From Chitinophaga lutea (GTDB lineage Bacteria; Bacteroidota; Bacteroidia; Chitinophagales; Chitinophagaceae), in contig NZ_RPDH01000002.1 in NCBI RefSeq assembly GCF_003813775.1, forward strand, positions 2,356,001 through 2,420,000: a DNA stretch of 64,000 nucleotides, given 5' to 3'. Made by a program: the position numbers and the translations under genes. The notes beneath the pieces are model-generated. The model was not told the origin of the DNA and ran no database searches. It saw nothing but the letters and a program-made list of their open reading frames with translations. Positions 15,855-24,584 of this stretch are shown here, in pieces; positions within the stretch are counted from its first letter, which is position 1, and the number at the start of each line of letters is the position of its first letter.

Positions 15855-16733
15855 ATGTTCTCCCCTGCGCTCTGGCTCCTGCTGCTTTTTCAATCGCCTG
15901 CACCATTCGTGCAGGTGCCTGCCGGCACGTATACGGTCGGGCAAAAAGGTAGCCTGCAGAACCCGCTGCGGCAGGTAAAGACCGCTGGGTTTGAGATGGC
16001 GGCTACCGAACTGACCAATGCGGCATTCGCGGAATTTATCGCCGCCACCGGTTACATCACCGATGCCGAAAAATTCAGGAACGCACTGGTATTCGAGCCC
16101 GGCCTCGCTGAATTCAGATGGCTGGAAGACAGTACCGCCAGCTGGCGGTATCCCAACGGGAAAAGCCGCGGCGGCAGCAAACCCGATCACCCCGTTACCA
16201 CCATCAGTTATCGCGACGCGGAAGCCTATTGCCAATGGGCTAAAGTGAGGCTGCCCACGCTCGACGAATGGGAAATCGCTTCCCGGGCCGGCGCTTCCAC
16301 GCTATATTACTGGGGCGAGAAAACGGATCAAATCCGGGATTACGCCAACATCTGGCATGGCCGCAACCATCTCGTTGCCGACAGCAGCGACGGTTATATG
16401 TACACCTCGCCGGTAGGCCGTTTCAGGCCCAACGCATGGGGATTGTACGACATGTATGGCAATGTATTCGAGCTGTGCGCCGGCCGGCTGCCCGGTGAAA
16501 AAAACATCGCGCATGCGCGCGGTGGCTCATGGTGGTGCAGCAAAAATGCCTGCAACTTCTTTAATTCCGTCAACATCGGCAGGGTGCATCCGCGGGCCTC
16601 GTTCAGCAACCAGGGCTTTAGAGTAGTGAAACAAACCCGCGCCAATGAAGCAGTCCCAGCTGCACCCACGCATGCCCGTTTAAAAAAAGATAACAAAAAC
16701 AGTTGCTGCCTCCTTGGGGGTACAGCAAAATAA
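15855..16733 (+). CDS. Exported formylglycine-generating enzyme-type protein with both catalytic cysteines
   Basis: This 292-residue protein has a signal peptide (LWLLLLFQSPAPFVQ) and a SUMF1/FGE-sulfatase domain from about 18 to 260: FVQVPAGTYTVG, ATELTNAAFAEFIAATG, HPVTTISYRDAEAYCQWAKVR, LPTLDEWEIASRAGA, NAWGLYDMYGNVFELCAG, ARGGSWWCSKNACNFFN and NQGFRVVK. In true FGEs two Cys with four residues between them bind copper and oxidise a sulfatase Cys. Here C228 and C233 have exactly that spacing (WCSKNAC), unlike most bacterial SUMF1-fold proteins. The tail after 260 is not domain-like. It is cotranscribed with the secreted protein upstream; no sulfatase gene is in the window. Confidence 0.85.
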   Translation: MFSPALWLLLLFQSPAPFVQVPAGTYTVGQKGSLQNPLRQVKTAGFEMAATELTNAAFAEFIAATGYITDAEKFRNALVFEPGLAEFRWLEDSTASWRYPNGKSRGGSKPDHPVTTISYRDAEAYCQWAKVRLPTLDEWEIASRAGASTLYYWGEKTDQIRDYANIWHGRNHLVADSSDGYMYTSPVGRFRPNAWGLYDMYGNVFELCAGRLPGEKNIAHARGGSWWCSKNACNFFNSVNIGRVHPRASFSNQGFRVVKQTRANEAVPAAPTHARLKKDNKNSCCLLGGTAK

Positions 16734-16771
16734 TTTGTAGTTTCCCGCTGCAAAGCAAAAATATTTCTTCC

Positions 16772-17869
16772 ATGGCTAATACACCCGTAGCACTGCTCGA
16801 GCAGGCGAACAACAGAGGCACTTTGTATGCAGTAGTTGAGCAGGATGAGCGCACCGCTTATTTTTATATTTATCCGGCTGAGCCCTTCACCCAGCGTTAT
16901 AACATGCGCGCCTGCTGGCTGCGCAACCTGCAGCCCGCGCCGGATGAACGCGACTACGGCGCCATGGAAAAAGGCACCGCTCCCCTCTTGGAAACACGTT
17001 ATTGTAATCACCCTGATGGGAAGGAGTCCCTGCAGGCGGATGAACTCAGCGTGATGTGGCATGAGGAAGACGACGGCGCCACTCTGTTTTATCAGAACGA
17101 ACCGCTGGCAGTAATCCCGGGCTGGTCGCTGGCAGCCGAACAACCGGCCAGTTATGCGCTGGATTGTACGGAAGTGGTGGAGAACTGCGGACTGTTCCCG
17201 CTCGCGGCCCCGGCCTTGTATGAACGCATCGAAAAAACATCGGCTTTCTGGGATAAATGGGGCAACGAAACAGAGAATCCCTGGCAGCCCATCCAGCAGC
17301 AATTTTTACAGGCCTATGAAGCGCAGTTCGGAGAAACATTGCAATACTACGCCATCGATCAGCAGATGTGGCCGCCGATGGCGCTGGCGCGGTTTGAGAA
17401 AGAGGATGTCGTTTATTTCCTGAGCCTCGGCGTGAGCATACGCCCCATGCCGTGGGTGGAATTGCTGTACAACGATCAGGCGCCCGGGTTCCGGAGAATG
17501 GAACTGGGACTGGCCGTCAGCAAAAAAGATTTCACGGAAGAAGAGATCATGATGATGGCGCAGGGCGTTTCCGGCATGGCCGACAGCCCCTGGGCGAACC
17601 TTACCTGGCTCGGCGAAGGGCATACCATCAGCTCCGCCAGCGTACCGGCCGGTTTCGACAGTTTTATCCTTTCCTCCGCCCTGTACAACGGCCCTGACAT
17701 AGACCTGCCCGCCATGGAAGGCGACCGCGTGAATCTTTTCTGGGCCAGCCCGATTACACTCGCGGAAAGGGAAAGCGCCCACACCAAAGCCAACGGCGGT
17801 TACGATTTGCTGGAGCGGATGATTGGCGCGGGCATCCGGCACGTGGTTAAAAAAAGAGGCAGTTTATGA
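16772..17869 (+). CDS. SUFU (suppressor-of-fused-like) domain protein
   Basis: The ATG at 16772 gives 365 residues. The C-terminal half (about 200-355) shows the bacterial SUFU pattern: VVYFLSLGVSIRPMPWVELL, RRMELGLAVSKKDFT, SPWANLTWLGEGHTIS and VNLFWASPITLAERESAH. The N-terminal 150 residues are another, unassigned beta-rich domain. In bacteria SUFU proteins are often immunity proteins of polymorphic toxin systems, but no toxin gene is adjacent, so the role is open. The stop overlaps the next start by the ATGA at 17866, coupling it to the cupin gene. Confidence 0.82.
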   Translation: MANTPVALLEQANNRGTLYAVVEQDERTAYFYIYPAEPFTQRYNMRACWLRNLQPAPDERDYGAMEKGTAPLLETRYCNHPDGKESLQADELSVMWHEEDDGATLFYQNEPLAVIPGWSLAAEQPASYALDCTEVVENCGLFPLAAPALYERIEKTSAFWDKWGNETENPWQPIQQQFLQAYEAQFGETLQYYAIDQQMWPPMALARFEKEDVVYFLSLGVSIRPMPWVELLYNDQAPGFRRMELGLAVSKKDFTEEEIMMMAQGVSGMADSPWANLTWLGEGHTISSASVPAGFDSFILSSALYNGPDIDLPAMEGDRVNLFWASPITLAERESAHTKANGGYDLLERMIGAGIRHVVKKRGSL

Positions 17870-18207
17870 TACCTGTTTCCATTACTAACGCAGCACATTA
17901 CACCTGGGGCGATGCCTGCGACGGCTGGCATCTGCTGCAGTCGGACGGCCTGAGCGTTATCCAGGAGAACATGCCGCCCGGCACGGCGGAAACCATGCAC
18001 CTGCACGGGCATGCGCAGCAGGTTTTTTATATCCTCAGCGGCGAGGCCGGTTTTATCGTGGACGGAAAGACGGTCACGGTTCGTGCCGGAGAAAGCCTGC
18101 ACATCCCGCCGCGCATACCGCATGCCGTCCGCAATGATGGCCCCGCCGACCTCCGGTTCCTGGTTATTTCGGCGCCCAAATCGCATGGCGACCGTGTGAA
18201 TATATAG
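17866..18207 (+). CDS. Small single-domain cupin
   Basis: This 113-residue protein has the two cupin motifs: MHLHGHAQQVFYILSGEAGFIVDG (motif 1, with HxH and later E) and LHIPPRIPHAVRNDG (motif 2 with H). The HLH/E/H set should bind one divalent metal. It starts on the stop of the SUFU gene (ATGA) and ends 12 bases before the DedA gene, so the three form one operon. Such proteins often bind or isomerise small molecules; the substrate is unknown. Confidence 0.9.
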   Translation: MIPVSITNAAHYTWGDACDGWHLLQSDGLSVIQENMPPGTAETMHLHGHAQQVFYILSGEAGFIVDGKTVTVRAGESLHIPPRIPHAVRNDGPADLRFLVISAPKSHGDRVNI

Positions 18208-18219
18208 TACCTTTATCCG

Positions 18220-18861
18220 ATGTTGATCAACACCCTGCTAGCTGTTTTTGACGCCGAAGCGCTCATCCGGTATGGTGGCCTGCCGCTGATATGCCTCATC
18301 GTATTTGCGGGCAACGCCGTGTTCGCCCTGTTTTTTGTGCCAACCGGCGCCTTCCTCTTTACCGGCGGCGTGTTGATGGCCACCGGCGTGTTGCCTTACA
18401 ATGTGTTCGCCGTTTGCGGACTGCTGGGCCTGGTAGCCCTGGCCGGCAGCCTTACCGGCTACTGGTTCGGCAGGAAAACAGGACCGGCGCTTTACCGCCG
18501 GAAAGATTCCCGCTTTTTCCGGGCGCAATACCTCAAAGCCGCCGAAGAATTTTATGAAAAAAGAGGAAAGCTCACCCTGCTCGCCGCTCCCTTCCTGCCC
18601 ATCATTCGCACGTTTGCACCGATCATTGCCGGCATGATCCGGATGGACGTGCGCAGTTTCATAGTACCCGCATTTACCGGCGCGCTGATATGGGTCAGTT
18701 GTATTGTGCTGGGAGGATACCTGATCGGCAGCTGGCCCGTGATGCGACCGGTGCTCAATTATGTAGTGACGGGAATTATTATTGTAGTGAGCGTACCCGT
18801 GGTGCTGCGCATCCTCAAAGGGCTGCGCGACTGGCAGCGCAACAACCGGAAACCTTTATAA
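18220..18861 (+). CDS. DedA/VTT-family inner-membrane protein
   Basis: This 213-residue protein has the DedA layout: an N-terminal helix (GLPLICLIVFAGNAVFALFFVPTGAFLF), a re-entrant loop with GSLTGYWFGRKTGPALYRR, the motif KFYEKRGKLTLLAAPFLPIIRTFAPIIAGM-like (here FYEKRGKLTLLAAPFLPIIR) and C-terminal helices (IVLGGYLIGSW, YVVTGIIIVVSVPVVLRIL). Recent work ties DedA proteins to lipid-carrier or phospholipid flipping and to proton-motive stress. It is the last gene of the SUFU-cupin operon and overlaps the convergent TetR stop by six bases. Confidence 0.93.
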   Translation: MLINTLLAVFDAEALIRYGGLPLICLIVFAGNAVFALFFVPTGAFLFTGGVLMATGVLPYNVFAVCGLLGLVALAGSLTGYWFGRKTGPALYRRKDSRFFRAQYLKAAEEFYEKRGKLTLLAAPFLPIIRTFAPIIAGMIRMDVRSFIVPAFTGALIWVSCIVLGGYLIGSWPVMRPVLNYVVTGIIIVVSVPVVLRILKGLRDWQRNNRKPL

Positions 18862-19458
18862 CCGCATCTCCCCGAGCATCCACTCCAGGGTTTTTAATAC
18901 TTTGTTCAGATGAGCGGGCGTATCCGTCACTTTGGCGATCATGACGCCCCCCTCGATCAGCGCTATCATGGCGAGTGCCAGCTGCGCAGGGTCGAGGCCG
19001 GGCCTGAATTCCCCCGCCGCCATCCCCCCTTTGATCAGCGATTCGATACTTTTTTTCCACCCGGCAATGGCCTGGGCTGCACGCACTTTCAGCACATCGT
19101 TGGTATCGTCCGCTTCAACAGCCGTATTCAGCACAGGGCAACCGCCCTTCGGATATCCCTTCCGGATGAAATCGCCATAGGCGCCCGCATATACCATCAG
19201 TTTACCGTAGTAAGTAGTTTCCTTCTCCATGCGCCGGTTCACCAGCTTCACCACCTCGCCGTAGTTATGATCGAATACAGCCGCCGCCACCGCTTCCTTG
19301 TTCTCGAAATTACCGTAGATACTGCCTTTGGTCAGCCCCGTAACAGCCGTCAGATCAGACATGGAAGTGCCCGCAAACCCCTTTGTGTTGAACACCCCGG
19401 CTGTTTTTTCAATAATGTACCGGCGGGTGCGCGCTGCTTTTGTTGAAGCGTTATCCAT
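18856..19458 (-). CDS. TetR-family repressor beside fabF-like gene
   Basis: This 200-residue protein has a standard TetR helix-turn-helix (RRYIIEKTAGVFNTKGFAGTSMSDLTAVTGLTKGSIYGNFENKEAVA) and a helical C-terminal domain of the type found in several Bacteroidetes TetR regulators (QAIAGWKKSIESLIKGGMAAGEF). It is divergent from the FabF gene across 69 bases that hold an inverted repeat (19480-19493). I infer autorepression and control of the FabF gene. The 3' end overlaps the DedA gene by six bases on the other strand. Confidence 0.92.
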   Translation of the reverse strand: MDNASTKAARTRRYIIEKTAGVFNTKGFAGTSMSDLTAVTGLTKGSIYGNFENKEAVAAAVFDHNYGEVVKLVNRRMEKETTYYGKLMVYAGAYGDFIRKGYPKGGCPVLNTAVEADDTNDVLKVRAAQAIAGWKKSIESLIKGGMAAGEFRPGLDPAQLALAMIALIEGGVMIAKVTDTPAHLNKVLKTLEWMLGEMRL

Positions 19459-19479
19459 ACCACGAAGATAAATAAAATT

Positions 19480-19493
19480 ATACCGTTTGGTAT
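19480..19493. promoter_or_regulatory. Candidate TetR operator between TetR and FabF genes
   Basis: ATACCGTTTGGTAT is an inverted repeat (ATACC-N4-GGTAT) of the size typical for TetR sites. It lies 21 bases upstream of the TetR start and just upstream of the FabF -7 box at 19504. Confidence 0.6.
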
Positions 19494-19503
19494 TTTTTTG
19501 AAT

Positions 19504-19511
19504 TATATTTG
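19504..19511 (+). promoter_or_regulatory. -7 promoter element of the FabF gene
   Basis: TATATTTG matches the consensus exactly and is 16 bases before the ATG at 19528. A -33 box is not clear; the inverted repeat at 19480-19493 covers that area. Confidence 0.6.
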
Positions 19512-19527
19512 CCGTAAAAGAAGCACT

Positions 19528-20772
19528 ATGTTAAAAAGGGTAGTTGTAACAGGTTTAGGCGCATTGACCCCGTTGGGGAACAACACGCAGACTTTCTGGC
19601 AAAACGCGGTGGCCGGCGTTAGCGGTGCCGCCAAAGTCACACGGTTCGACGCCTCCCTGTTCAGAACGCAGTTTGCCTGCGAACTGAAAAACTTCAACGC
19701 GGCGGATTACCTCGACCGTGGCGATATCAAAAGAACAGACCCTTTTACACAATATGCGCTGATCGCGACCGACGAGGCCATCAAAGACGCCGGCATCGAC
19801 ATCAACACCATGGATCCTTTCGAGGTAGGGGTCATCTGGGGCACCGGCCAGGGCGGCATGGAAACGTTCGAGGAACAGGTGAAGGAATATGCGCTCGGCG
19901 ACGGCACACCCCGCTTCAGCCCGTTCTTTGTACCCAAACTGATTGCCAACATGGCGCCGGGCATGATTTCCATGCGCAACGGTTACATGGGCATCAACTA
20001 TACCACCGTTTCGGCCTGCGCCACTTCCAATACGGCCATCATGGATGCTTTTAATTATATCCGGCTGGGCAAGGCCAAAGTAATCATCACCGGTGGTTCT
20101 GAAGCGCCCATTACACCCGCCTCGCTGGGCGGTTTCAGCAGTATGAAAGCCATGAGCGCCCGCAATAACGATCCGCAAACGGCATCGCGCCCCTTTGATG
20201 TGGACAGGGACGGTTTTGTGATGGGCGAAGGCGCGGGAGCTTTGGTACTGGAAGAATATGAGCACGCGGTAAAACGCGGCGCACGCATATATGGAGAGGT
20301 AAGAGGCGCGGCCATGACGGCCGACGCTTATCATATGACGGCCACCCATCCGGAAGGGCTGGGCGCGGCCAAAGCAATGGAGCTGGCGCTGCAGGAAGCA
20401 GGCGTAACCATCAAGGAGGTGGACTATGTAAATGTGCATGCGACCTCCACCCCGGTGGGCGACCTATCCGAACCGAAAGCACTGTTGAAACTGACGAAAG
20501 ACGAGCCCAATAAAATGCAGATCAGCGCCACCAAATCGATGACGGGCCACCTGCTGGGCGCCGCTGGCGCCATTGAAGCCATTCTCAGCCTGATGGCCAT
20601 GCAGCACAACATCGTGCCGCCCACCATCAACACCACCGTGATCGACCCGGCCATCCCGGCCAGCCTCAACATCGTTACCGGCGCCGCCATCGACCATCCC
20701 ATCAACATCGCGATGAGCAATACGTTCGGCTTTGGCGGGCACAACGGCATCGTCGTGTTCGGCAAGGTGTAA
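19528..20772 (+). CDS. fabF: Beta-ketoacyl-ACP synthase II (FabF-type)
   Basis: The ATG at 19528 gives 414 residues, normal for FabF. The full Cys-His-His triad is present: C164 in TTVSACATSN, H304 in VNVHATSTPVGD and H341 in KSMTGHLLGAAGA, plus NTFGFGGHNG near the end. The enzyme condenses malonyl-ACP with acyl-ACP in fatty acid elongation. It stands alone, without acpP or fabG, and next to a TetR gene with an operator in its promoter. This suggests a second, inducible FabF for a special acyl chain or for adjusting membrane lipids, rather than the main housekeeping copy. Confidence 0.93.
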   Translation: MLKRVVVTGLGALTPLGNNTQTFWQNAVAGVSGAAKVTRFDASLFRTQFACELKNFNAADYLDRGDIKRTDPFTQYALIATDEAIKDAGIDINTMDPFEVGVIWGTGQGGMETFEEQVKEYALGDGTPRFSPFFVPKLIANMAPGMISMRNGYMGINYTTVSACATSNTAIMDAFNYIRLGKAKVIITGGSEAPITPASLGGFSSMKAMSARNNDPQTASRPFDVDRDGFVMGEGAGALVLEEYEHAVKRGARIYGEVRGAAMTADAYHMTATHPEGLGAAKAMELALQEAGVTIKEVDYVNVHATSTPVGDLSEPKALLKLTKDEPNKMQISATKSMTGHLLGAAGAIEAILSLMAMQHNIVPPTINTTVIDPAIPASLNIVTGAAIDHPINIAMSNTFGFGGHNGIVVFGKV

Positions 20773-20918
20773 GGCGAATATCTTACAAGAAAGTGAGCAA
20801 AAAAACCAGTCGGGGTTTATTATCTTGAAGGCCGGCCCGAACGTACCGCCATGGCACAGAATACCACCAGAGCGGCTGATGTTGAACCGGGAAATTACAT
20901 ACTGATAAATCCACGATT

Positions 20919-23864
20919 ATGAAACTACTGTCTTTGGTGTTATGCACCCTGGTTGGTTATGTATTGTCCGCAAAAGCGGGCGACCAGGGCGGCCAACCCG
21001 GTACAGGCGTCCAGGCAGGCAGCAATGCCACGCACATCCTCCGCATTTCCGGCGACACCCTTGTGGTGGCCACCGGCAGCACCTATGTTTTTACAGTCGA
21101 TACGCATCCCGATTCGGGACTGGTGTCCACCCGCCCCACCGTTCCGCAACTGCTTTCCCAACTGACCGCTCAAAACGGGGCCGCACAACAATATGTGCTT
21201 TCCGGAAAAAACGGCACGCCCAAAACGGATGGCCTCGTCGAAACCGGCGACCGGCTCAGCATAACGGGTGGCCCATCTTTGTATGTTCTCGTTCGTCCGG
21301 CCGCACTCAGCGGCAAACTGCAACTCGAAAGGAATGCCATCACACAGCACACCCGCAGCAGTGTTATACTGTACTTCACCGCAGGACAGCGCAGCCCGGC
21401 CGCTACCGTAAAGATTTACATTCCGGCAGGCATATCCGTCACACCAGATAATACCACGGTGAATGTGATCGGCCGGGGCGATGTAAAGCTGAAAGACCTG
21501 GCCACACAATCCATCGGCCGCGTGGGCTCGAAATATTCGTATTCCAAGGTCGGTACATACGCCATTACACCCATACCTGCAGGTACCTTGCTCACGCTCA
21601 GCGGCCTCGATCTGCGGCCCGCTAACGGGGCGGATATAAAACTGGTCATCGCGGATGTATCACTCGGTAAAGCCGGCCGCTATGCGTTCAAAGCCACTTA
21701 TACCACGGCAGTACCGGAAGTGCTCACCAGCGCGGGCACCGGTACGGAAGTGGCAACACTGGATGTAACACCCACCATTGCGGATTTTCACCGGGAGACA
21801 GACGGGAGCCTGCAATACAGGGAATCTGCCGGCACCTATACCACGGCGCGTTTTTCCTGGAGCCCCGTCAAAGGCGCTACGGGCATCCAACTGATGCAAT
21901 CGGTGGATGAAGGCAAAACCTGGGCGAAAGCAGCAGCCAATGTGGATGTACAGCGCGCCTCCGCCACCGTTAAAAAACTGCTGCCCGGTAAACGGTACAG
22001 TTTCCGGCTGATAGTGAAGGACGGGCCGCATAAAGGGTTTTCCAACATTGCCCGTTGTTATTCGGGGAAAATGGATATCAAACAATTTGGCGCCACCGGC
22101 GAAGAAAAAGAAGATTGCACGGAGAAAGTCAACCAGGCCATCGCCTACCTGCACAGCATCGGCGGCGGCACCCTCTTGTTCAGCCCGGGCACATATTCGG
22201 TCCGTACCGTGCACCTGCAAAGCAACGTGTATCTGTATATCGATAAAGCCGCCACCATCAAGGCGCTCAAAGGCGCAGACGCGCCGGAAACCACCTGGTT
22301 CAGCGATAAAAAATACCGCTCCGGCCTCTCCCCCACAGATGCAGGGCCTTATGAAGATCCGGAGAATTACATGACCAAACAGGACGTAGGGCATCACTAC
22401 TTCAGGAATACCATGTTCTTCGGCGAACGCCTCGACAATATCAAGATCATCGGTAACGGCCGCATCACCGGCAACGGCAACCTGGTTACGGGCGATAAAG
22501 TGATGAACAACGCGCCTGACAACCGCGCGGATAAAATGTTCACCCTGAAGCTCTGCACCAACATCGAGATCGGTGGTATTCACCGCGCGGAAGATCTGTG
22601 GTACGACGAAACAAAGGATGCGCCTTACTACATCGGCAAAAAAGGTGAAAAGATCACTGATACCGGCAACATGCTGCAGATAGACCGGGGCGGCCACTTT
22701 GTACTACTGGCCACCGGCAGCGACCACATCAACGTGCACAACACGTATTTCGGGCAGCACGGCACTTCCAACGCCCGTGACATCTATGATTTTATGGCCT
22801 GCAATGATGTAACCGTCACCAATATCTATTCGAAAGTCAGTTCGGACGACATTGTCAAACCCGGTTCCGACTGCTCGCTGGGTTTCACCCGGCCCGTCAG
22901 CCACCACCGCGTGCGCAACATCATCGGCGACACCAACTGCAACCTGTTCCAGATCGGGTCCGAAACCGCAGACGACATCATGGATATTTGCGTGGACAAT
23001 ATTTACATTCTTGGCGCCAACAAAGCCGGCTTCTCCATCTCCACCAACGACGGCGCGCATATCAAAGACATCCACCTCAACTGTGGCCACACCGGCGCTA
23101 TCCATTCGCGCTCCAAAATGTACCGCAGCTACACACCGTTTTTTATTTCGATATCCAACCGGGCGCGCATCCTGGGCGCCGAAGTGGGCAAATACGCTTT
23201 CACCGACAACGGTGTGGCACACCATGAGCTGCTGGTTAAAAATGTGAACATCGGGCAAGTGGAAAACATCATCCTGAACGGGATCGATATATATGAAGTG
23301 TATGCCGGCAGCTCTTTCAGCGGTCAACGCTGGAAAGCATACGATGGCTCGCAGCGCCGCTCCACGCCGATTGTGGCGGGTTATGGCCTGCCTGCCGGTA
23401 AAGATGTGCAGGGCGGGCTGGACTTCAAACTGCCCAACGGCAAACACACCGGCTATATCAAAAACGTGGTGTTCAATGATGTGCATGTGCTCGTAAAAGG
23501 CACCAATCCCGCATCAGACACCGCCATGGCGCCGCCAGAGCTGGGGGTGGGCCAGTACAATGCCTCCAACCTGAAAGTATTGCCGTCGTACGGTTTGTGG
23601 GCCCGCCATGTAAACGGCCTCACTGTAACGAACAGCAGTTTTAATTTCGAAAAGCCCGACGGCCGTTACGCCATAATGATGGATGACGTGCATGGCGCCC
23701 GCATTTCCGGAGTGAAAATGGTGAAGACGCCGGGCAACAATGTGCTCATCAAACTAAAAAACTCCACAGGCGTGGACCTCGAAAAATCAGCCTTTTACAA
23801 TACCGCCTGGGGCAGCGCACAGGCCGATCTGCCGGCGCGGCAGAATACCGATCGCGATTTCTGA
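20919..23864 (+). CDS. Secreted GH28-like (polygalacturonase-type) beta-helix protein with long N-terminal extension
   Basis: This 981-residue protein has a signal peptide (LLSLVLCTLVGYVLSAKA). Residues 40-290 form an unassigned beta-rich region. A fibronectin type III-like domain follows (about 305-385: ARFSWSPVKGATGIQLMQS, LLPGKRYSFRLIV). The right-handed beta-helix covers 390-960: MDIKQFGATGEEKEDCTEKVNQAIAYLHSIGGGTLLFSPGTY, IIGNGRITGNGN, VSSDDIVKPGSD and LFQIGSET. The pairing of SDDIVKPGSD with QIGSET corresponds to the DD and GHG regions of GH28, though the classic NTD and GHG residues are altered. It probably cleaves an acidic or pectin-like glycan outside the inner membrane. It is a single gene followed by a terminator. 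Confidence 0.82.
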   Translation: MKLLSLVLCTLVGYVLSAKAGDQGGQPGTGVQAGSNATHILRISGDTLVVATGSTYVFTVDTHPDSGLVSTRPTVPQLLSQLTAQNGAAQQYVLSGKNGTPKTDGLVETGDRLSITGGPSLYVLVRPAALSGKLQLERNAITQHTRSSVILYFTAGQRSPAATVKIYIPAGISVTPDNTTVNVIGRGDVKLKDLATQSIGRVGSKYSYSKVGTYAITPIPAGTLLTLSGLDLRPANGADIKLVIADVSLGKAGRYAFKATYTTAVPEVLTSAGTGTEVATLDVTPTIADFHRETDGSLQYRESAGTYTTARFSWSPVKGATGIQLMQSVDEGKTWAKAAANVDVQRASATVKKLLPGKRYSFRLIVKDGPHKGFSNIARCYSGKMDIKQFGATGEEKEDCTEKVNQAIAYLHSIGGGTLLFSPGTYSVRTVHLQSNVYLYIDKAATIKALKGADAPETTWFSDKKYRSGLSPTDAGPYEDPENYMTKQDVGHHYFRNTMFFGERLDNIKIIGNGRITGNGNLVTGDKVMNNAPDNRADKMFTLKLCTNIEIGGIHRAEDLWYDETKDAPYYIGKKGEKITDTGNMLQIDRGGHFVLLATGSDHINVHNTYFGQHGTSNARDIYDFMACNDVTVTNIYSKVSSDDIVKPGSDCSLGFTRPVSHHRVRNIIGDTNCNLFQIGSETADDIMDICVDNIYILGANKAGFSISTNDGAHIKDIHLNCGHTGAIHSRSKMYRSYTPFFISISNRARILGAEVGKYAFTDNGVAHHELLVKNVNIGQVENIILNGIDIYEVYAGSSFSGQRWKAYDGSQRRSTPIVAGYGLPAGKDVQGGLDFKLPNGKHTGYIKNVVFNDVHVLVKGTNPASDTAMAPPELGVGQYNASNLKVLPSYGLWARHVNGLTVTNSSFNFEKPDGRYAIMMDDVHGARISGVKMVKTPGNNVLIKLKNSTGVDLEKSAFYNTAWGSAQADLPARQNTDRDF

Positions 23865-23883
23865 TCATTGTTGCATATAACGG

Positions 23884-23913
23884 ATGCCCCGGCCATCACC
23901 GGGGCATTTTTTT
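23884..23913 (+). terminator. Terminator after the GH28-like gene
   Basis: ATGCCCCGG (23884-23892) pairs with CCGGGGCAT (23899-23907), followed by a run of seven T. Confidence 0.85.
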
Positions 23914-23936
23914 GGTTTTTCGTATTTTGCCGTGGT

Positions 23937-24392
23937 ATGAGCCAACCCGTAAAAATATTGTTCCGGTTCCACAGCAGCGTGCTGGGCGAAGAAACGGTGG
24001 AAACCCTCCACGCCGAAACCATCAGTGAAGCGCTCGGGCTTTACAAAATCGACAGCATTCCCTTTTATGTGCCCCAGCTGGCCTGCGGCGATATTGTGGT
24101 GGCGGAATACGACGAAGCGGAAGCCCATCTCACCTATCGTGAAACCATCGAACCCTCCGGCAATTCAACGGTGCAGGTGGTGCTGCTGAAACACCCGGAG
24201 CATGTGGGCGCCGTCCGCGAAATATTCCGGGAAATGGGTTGCGCGTCTGAAGGGTACGGCATCGGTTATTTCGTGATGCACATCCCGGCCGACCTCGATT
24301 ATATGCCGGTCAAAATCAGGCTGGAACAGTTATCGGCCACCGGCGAACTGGATTATGCGGAACCGCTGTTGTCCGATAACCACCGGCTTTGA
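23937..24392 (+). CDS. DUF4265-family protein
   Basis: The ATG at 23937 (MSQPVKILFRFHS) gives 151 residues; an earlier in-frame start would overlap the terminator. The pattern ILFRFHSSVLGEETVETLHAE, GLYKIDSIPFYVPQLACGDIVVAEYD and TIEPSGNSTVQVVLLK is that of DUF4265. A C-terminal alpha-beta part includes GYGIGYFVMHIPADLDY. It is cytoplasmic and its function is not established; such genes often occur singly or near toxin-immunity genes. Here it is isolated between the GH28-like gene and a VCBS-repeat protein gene. Confidence 0.82.
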   Translation: MSQPVKILFRFHSSVLGEETVETLHAETISEALGLYKIDSIPFYVPQLACGDIVVAEYDEAEAHLTYRETIEPSGNSTVQVVLLKHPEHVGAVREIFREMGCASEGYGIGYFVMHIPADLDYMPVKIRLEQLSATGELDYAEPLLSDNHRL

Positions 24393-24584
24393 GCGGGGCC
24401 CGGAGGAATGAATGCCTTGCATCAACATCGGCAACACTGTGGCTTGCCAATTCATGCATCCGGGCACGAAGCAGGTTGAACTTTCTGAAGCCGTGCAACC
24501 AGCAGCGCCACGAAATGCTGGGATTTACGGGATTAATTGCCTATTTTAACCGGGTTCATTACACCCGAAATCCCCTTTCACGTC

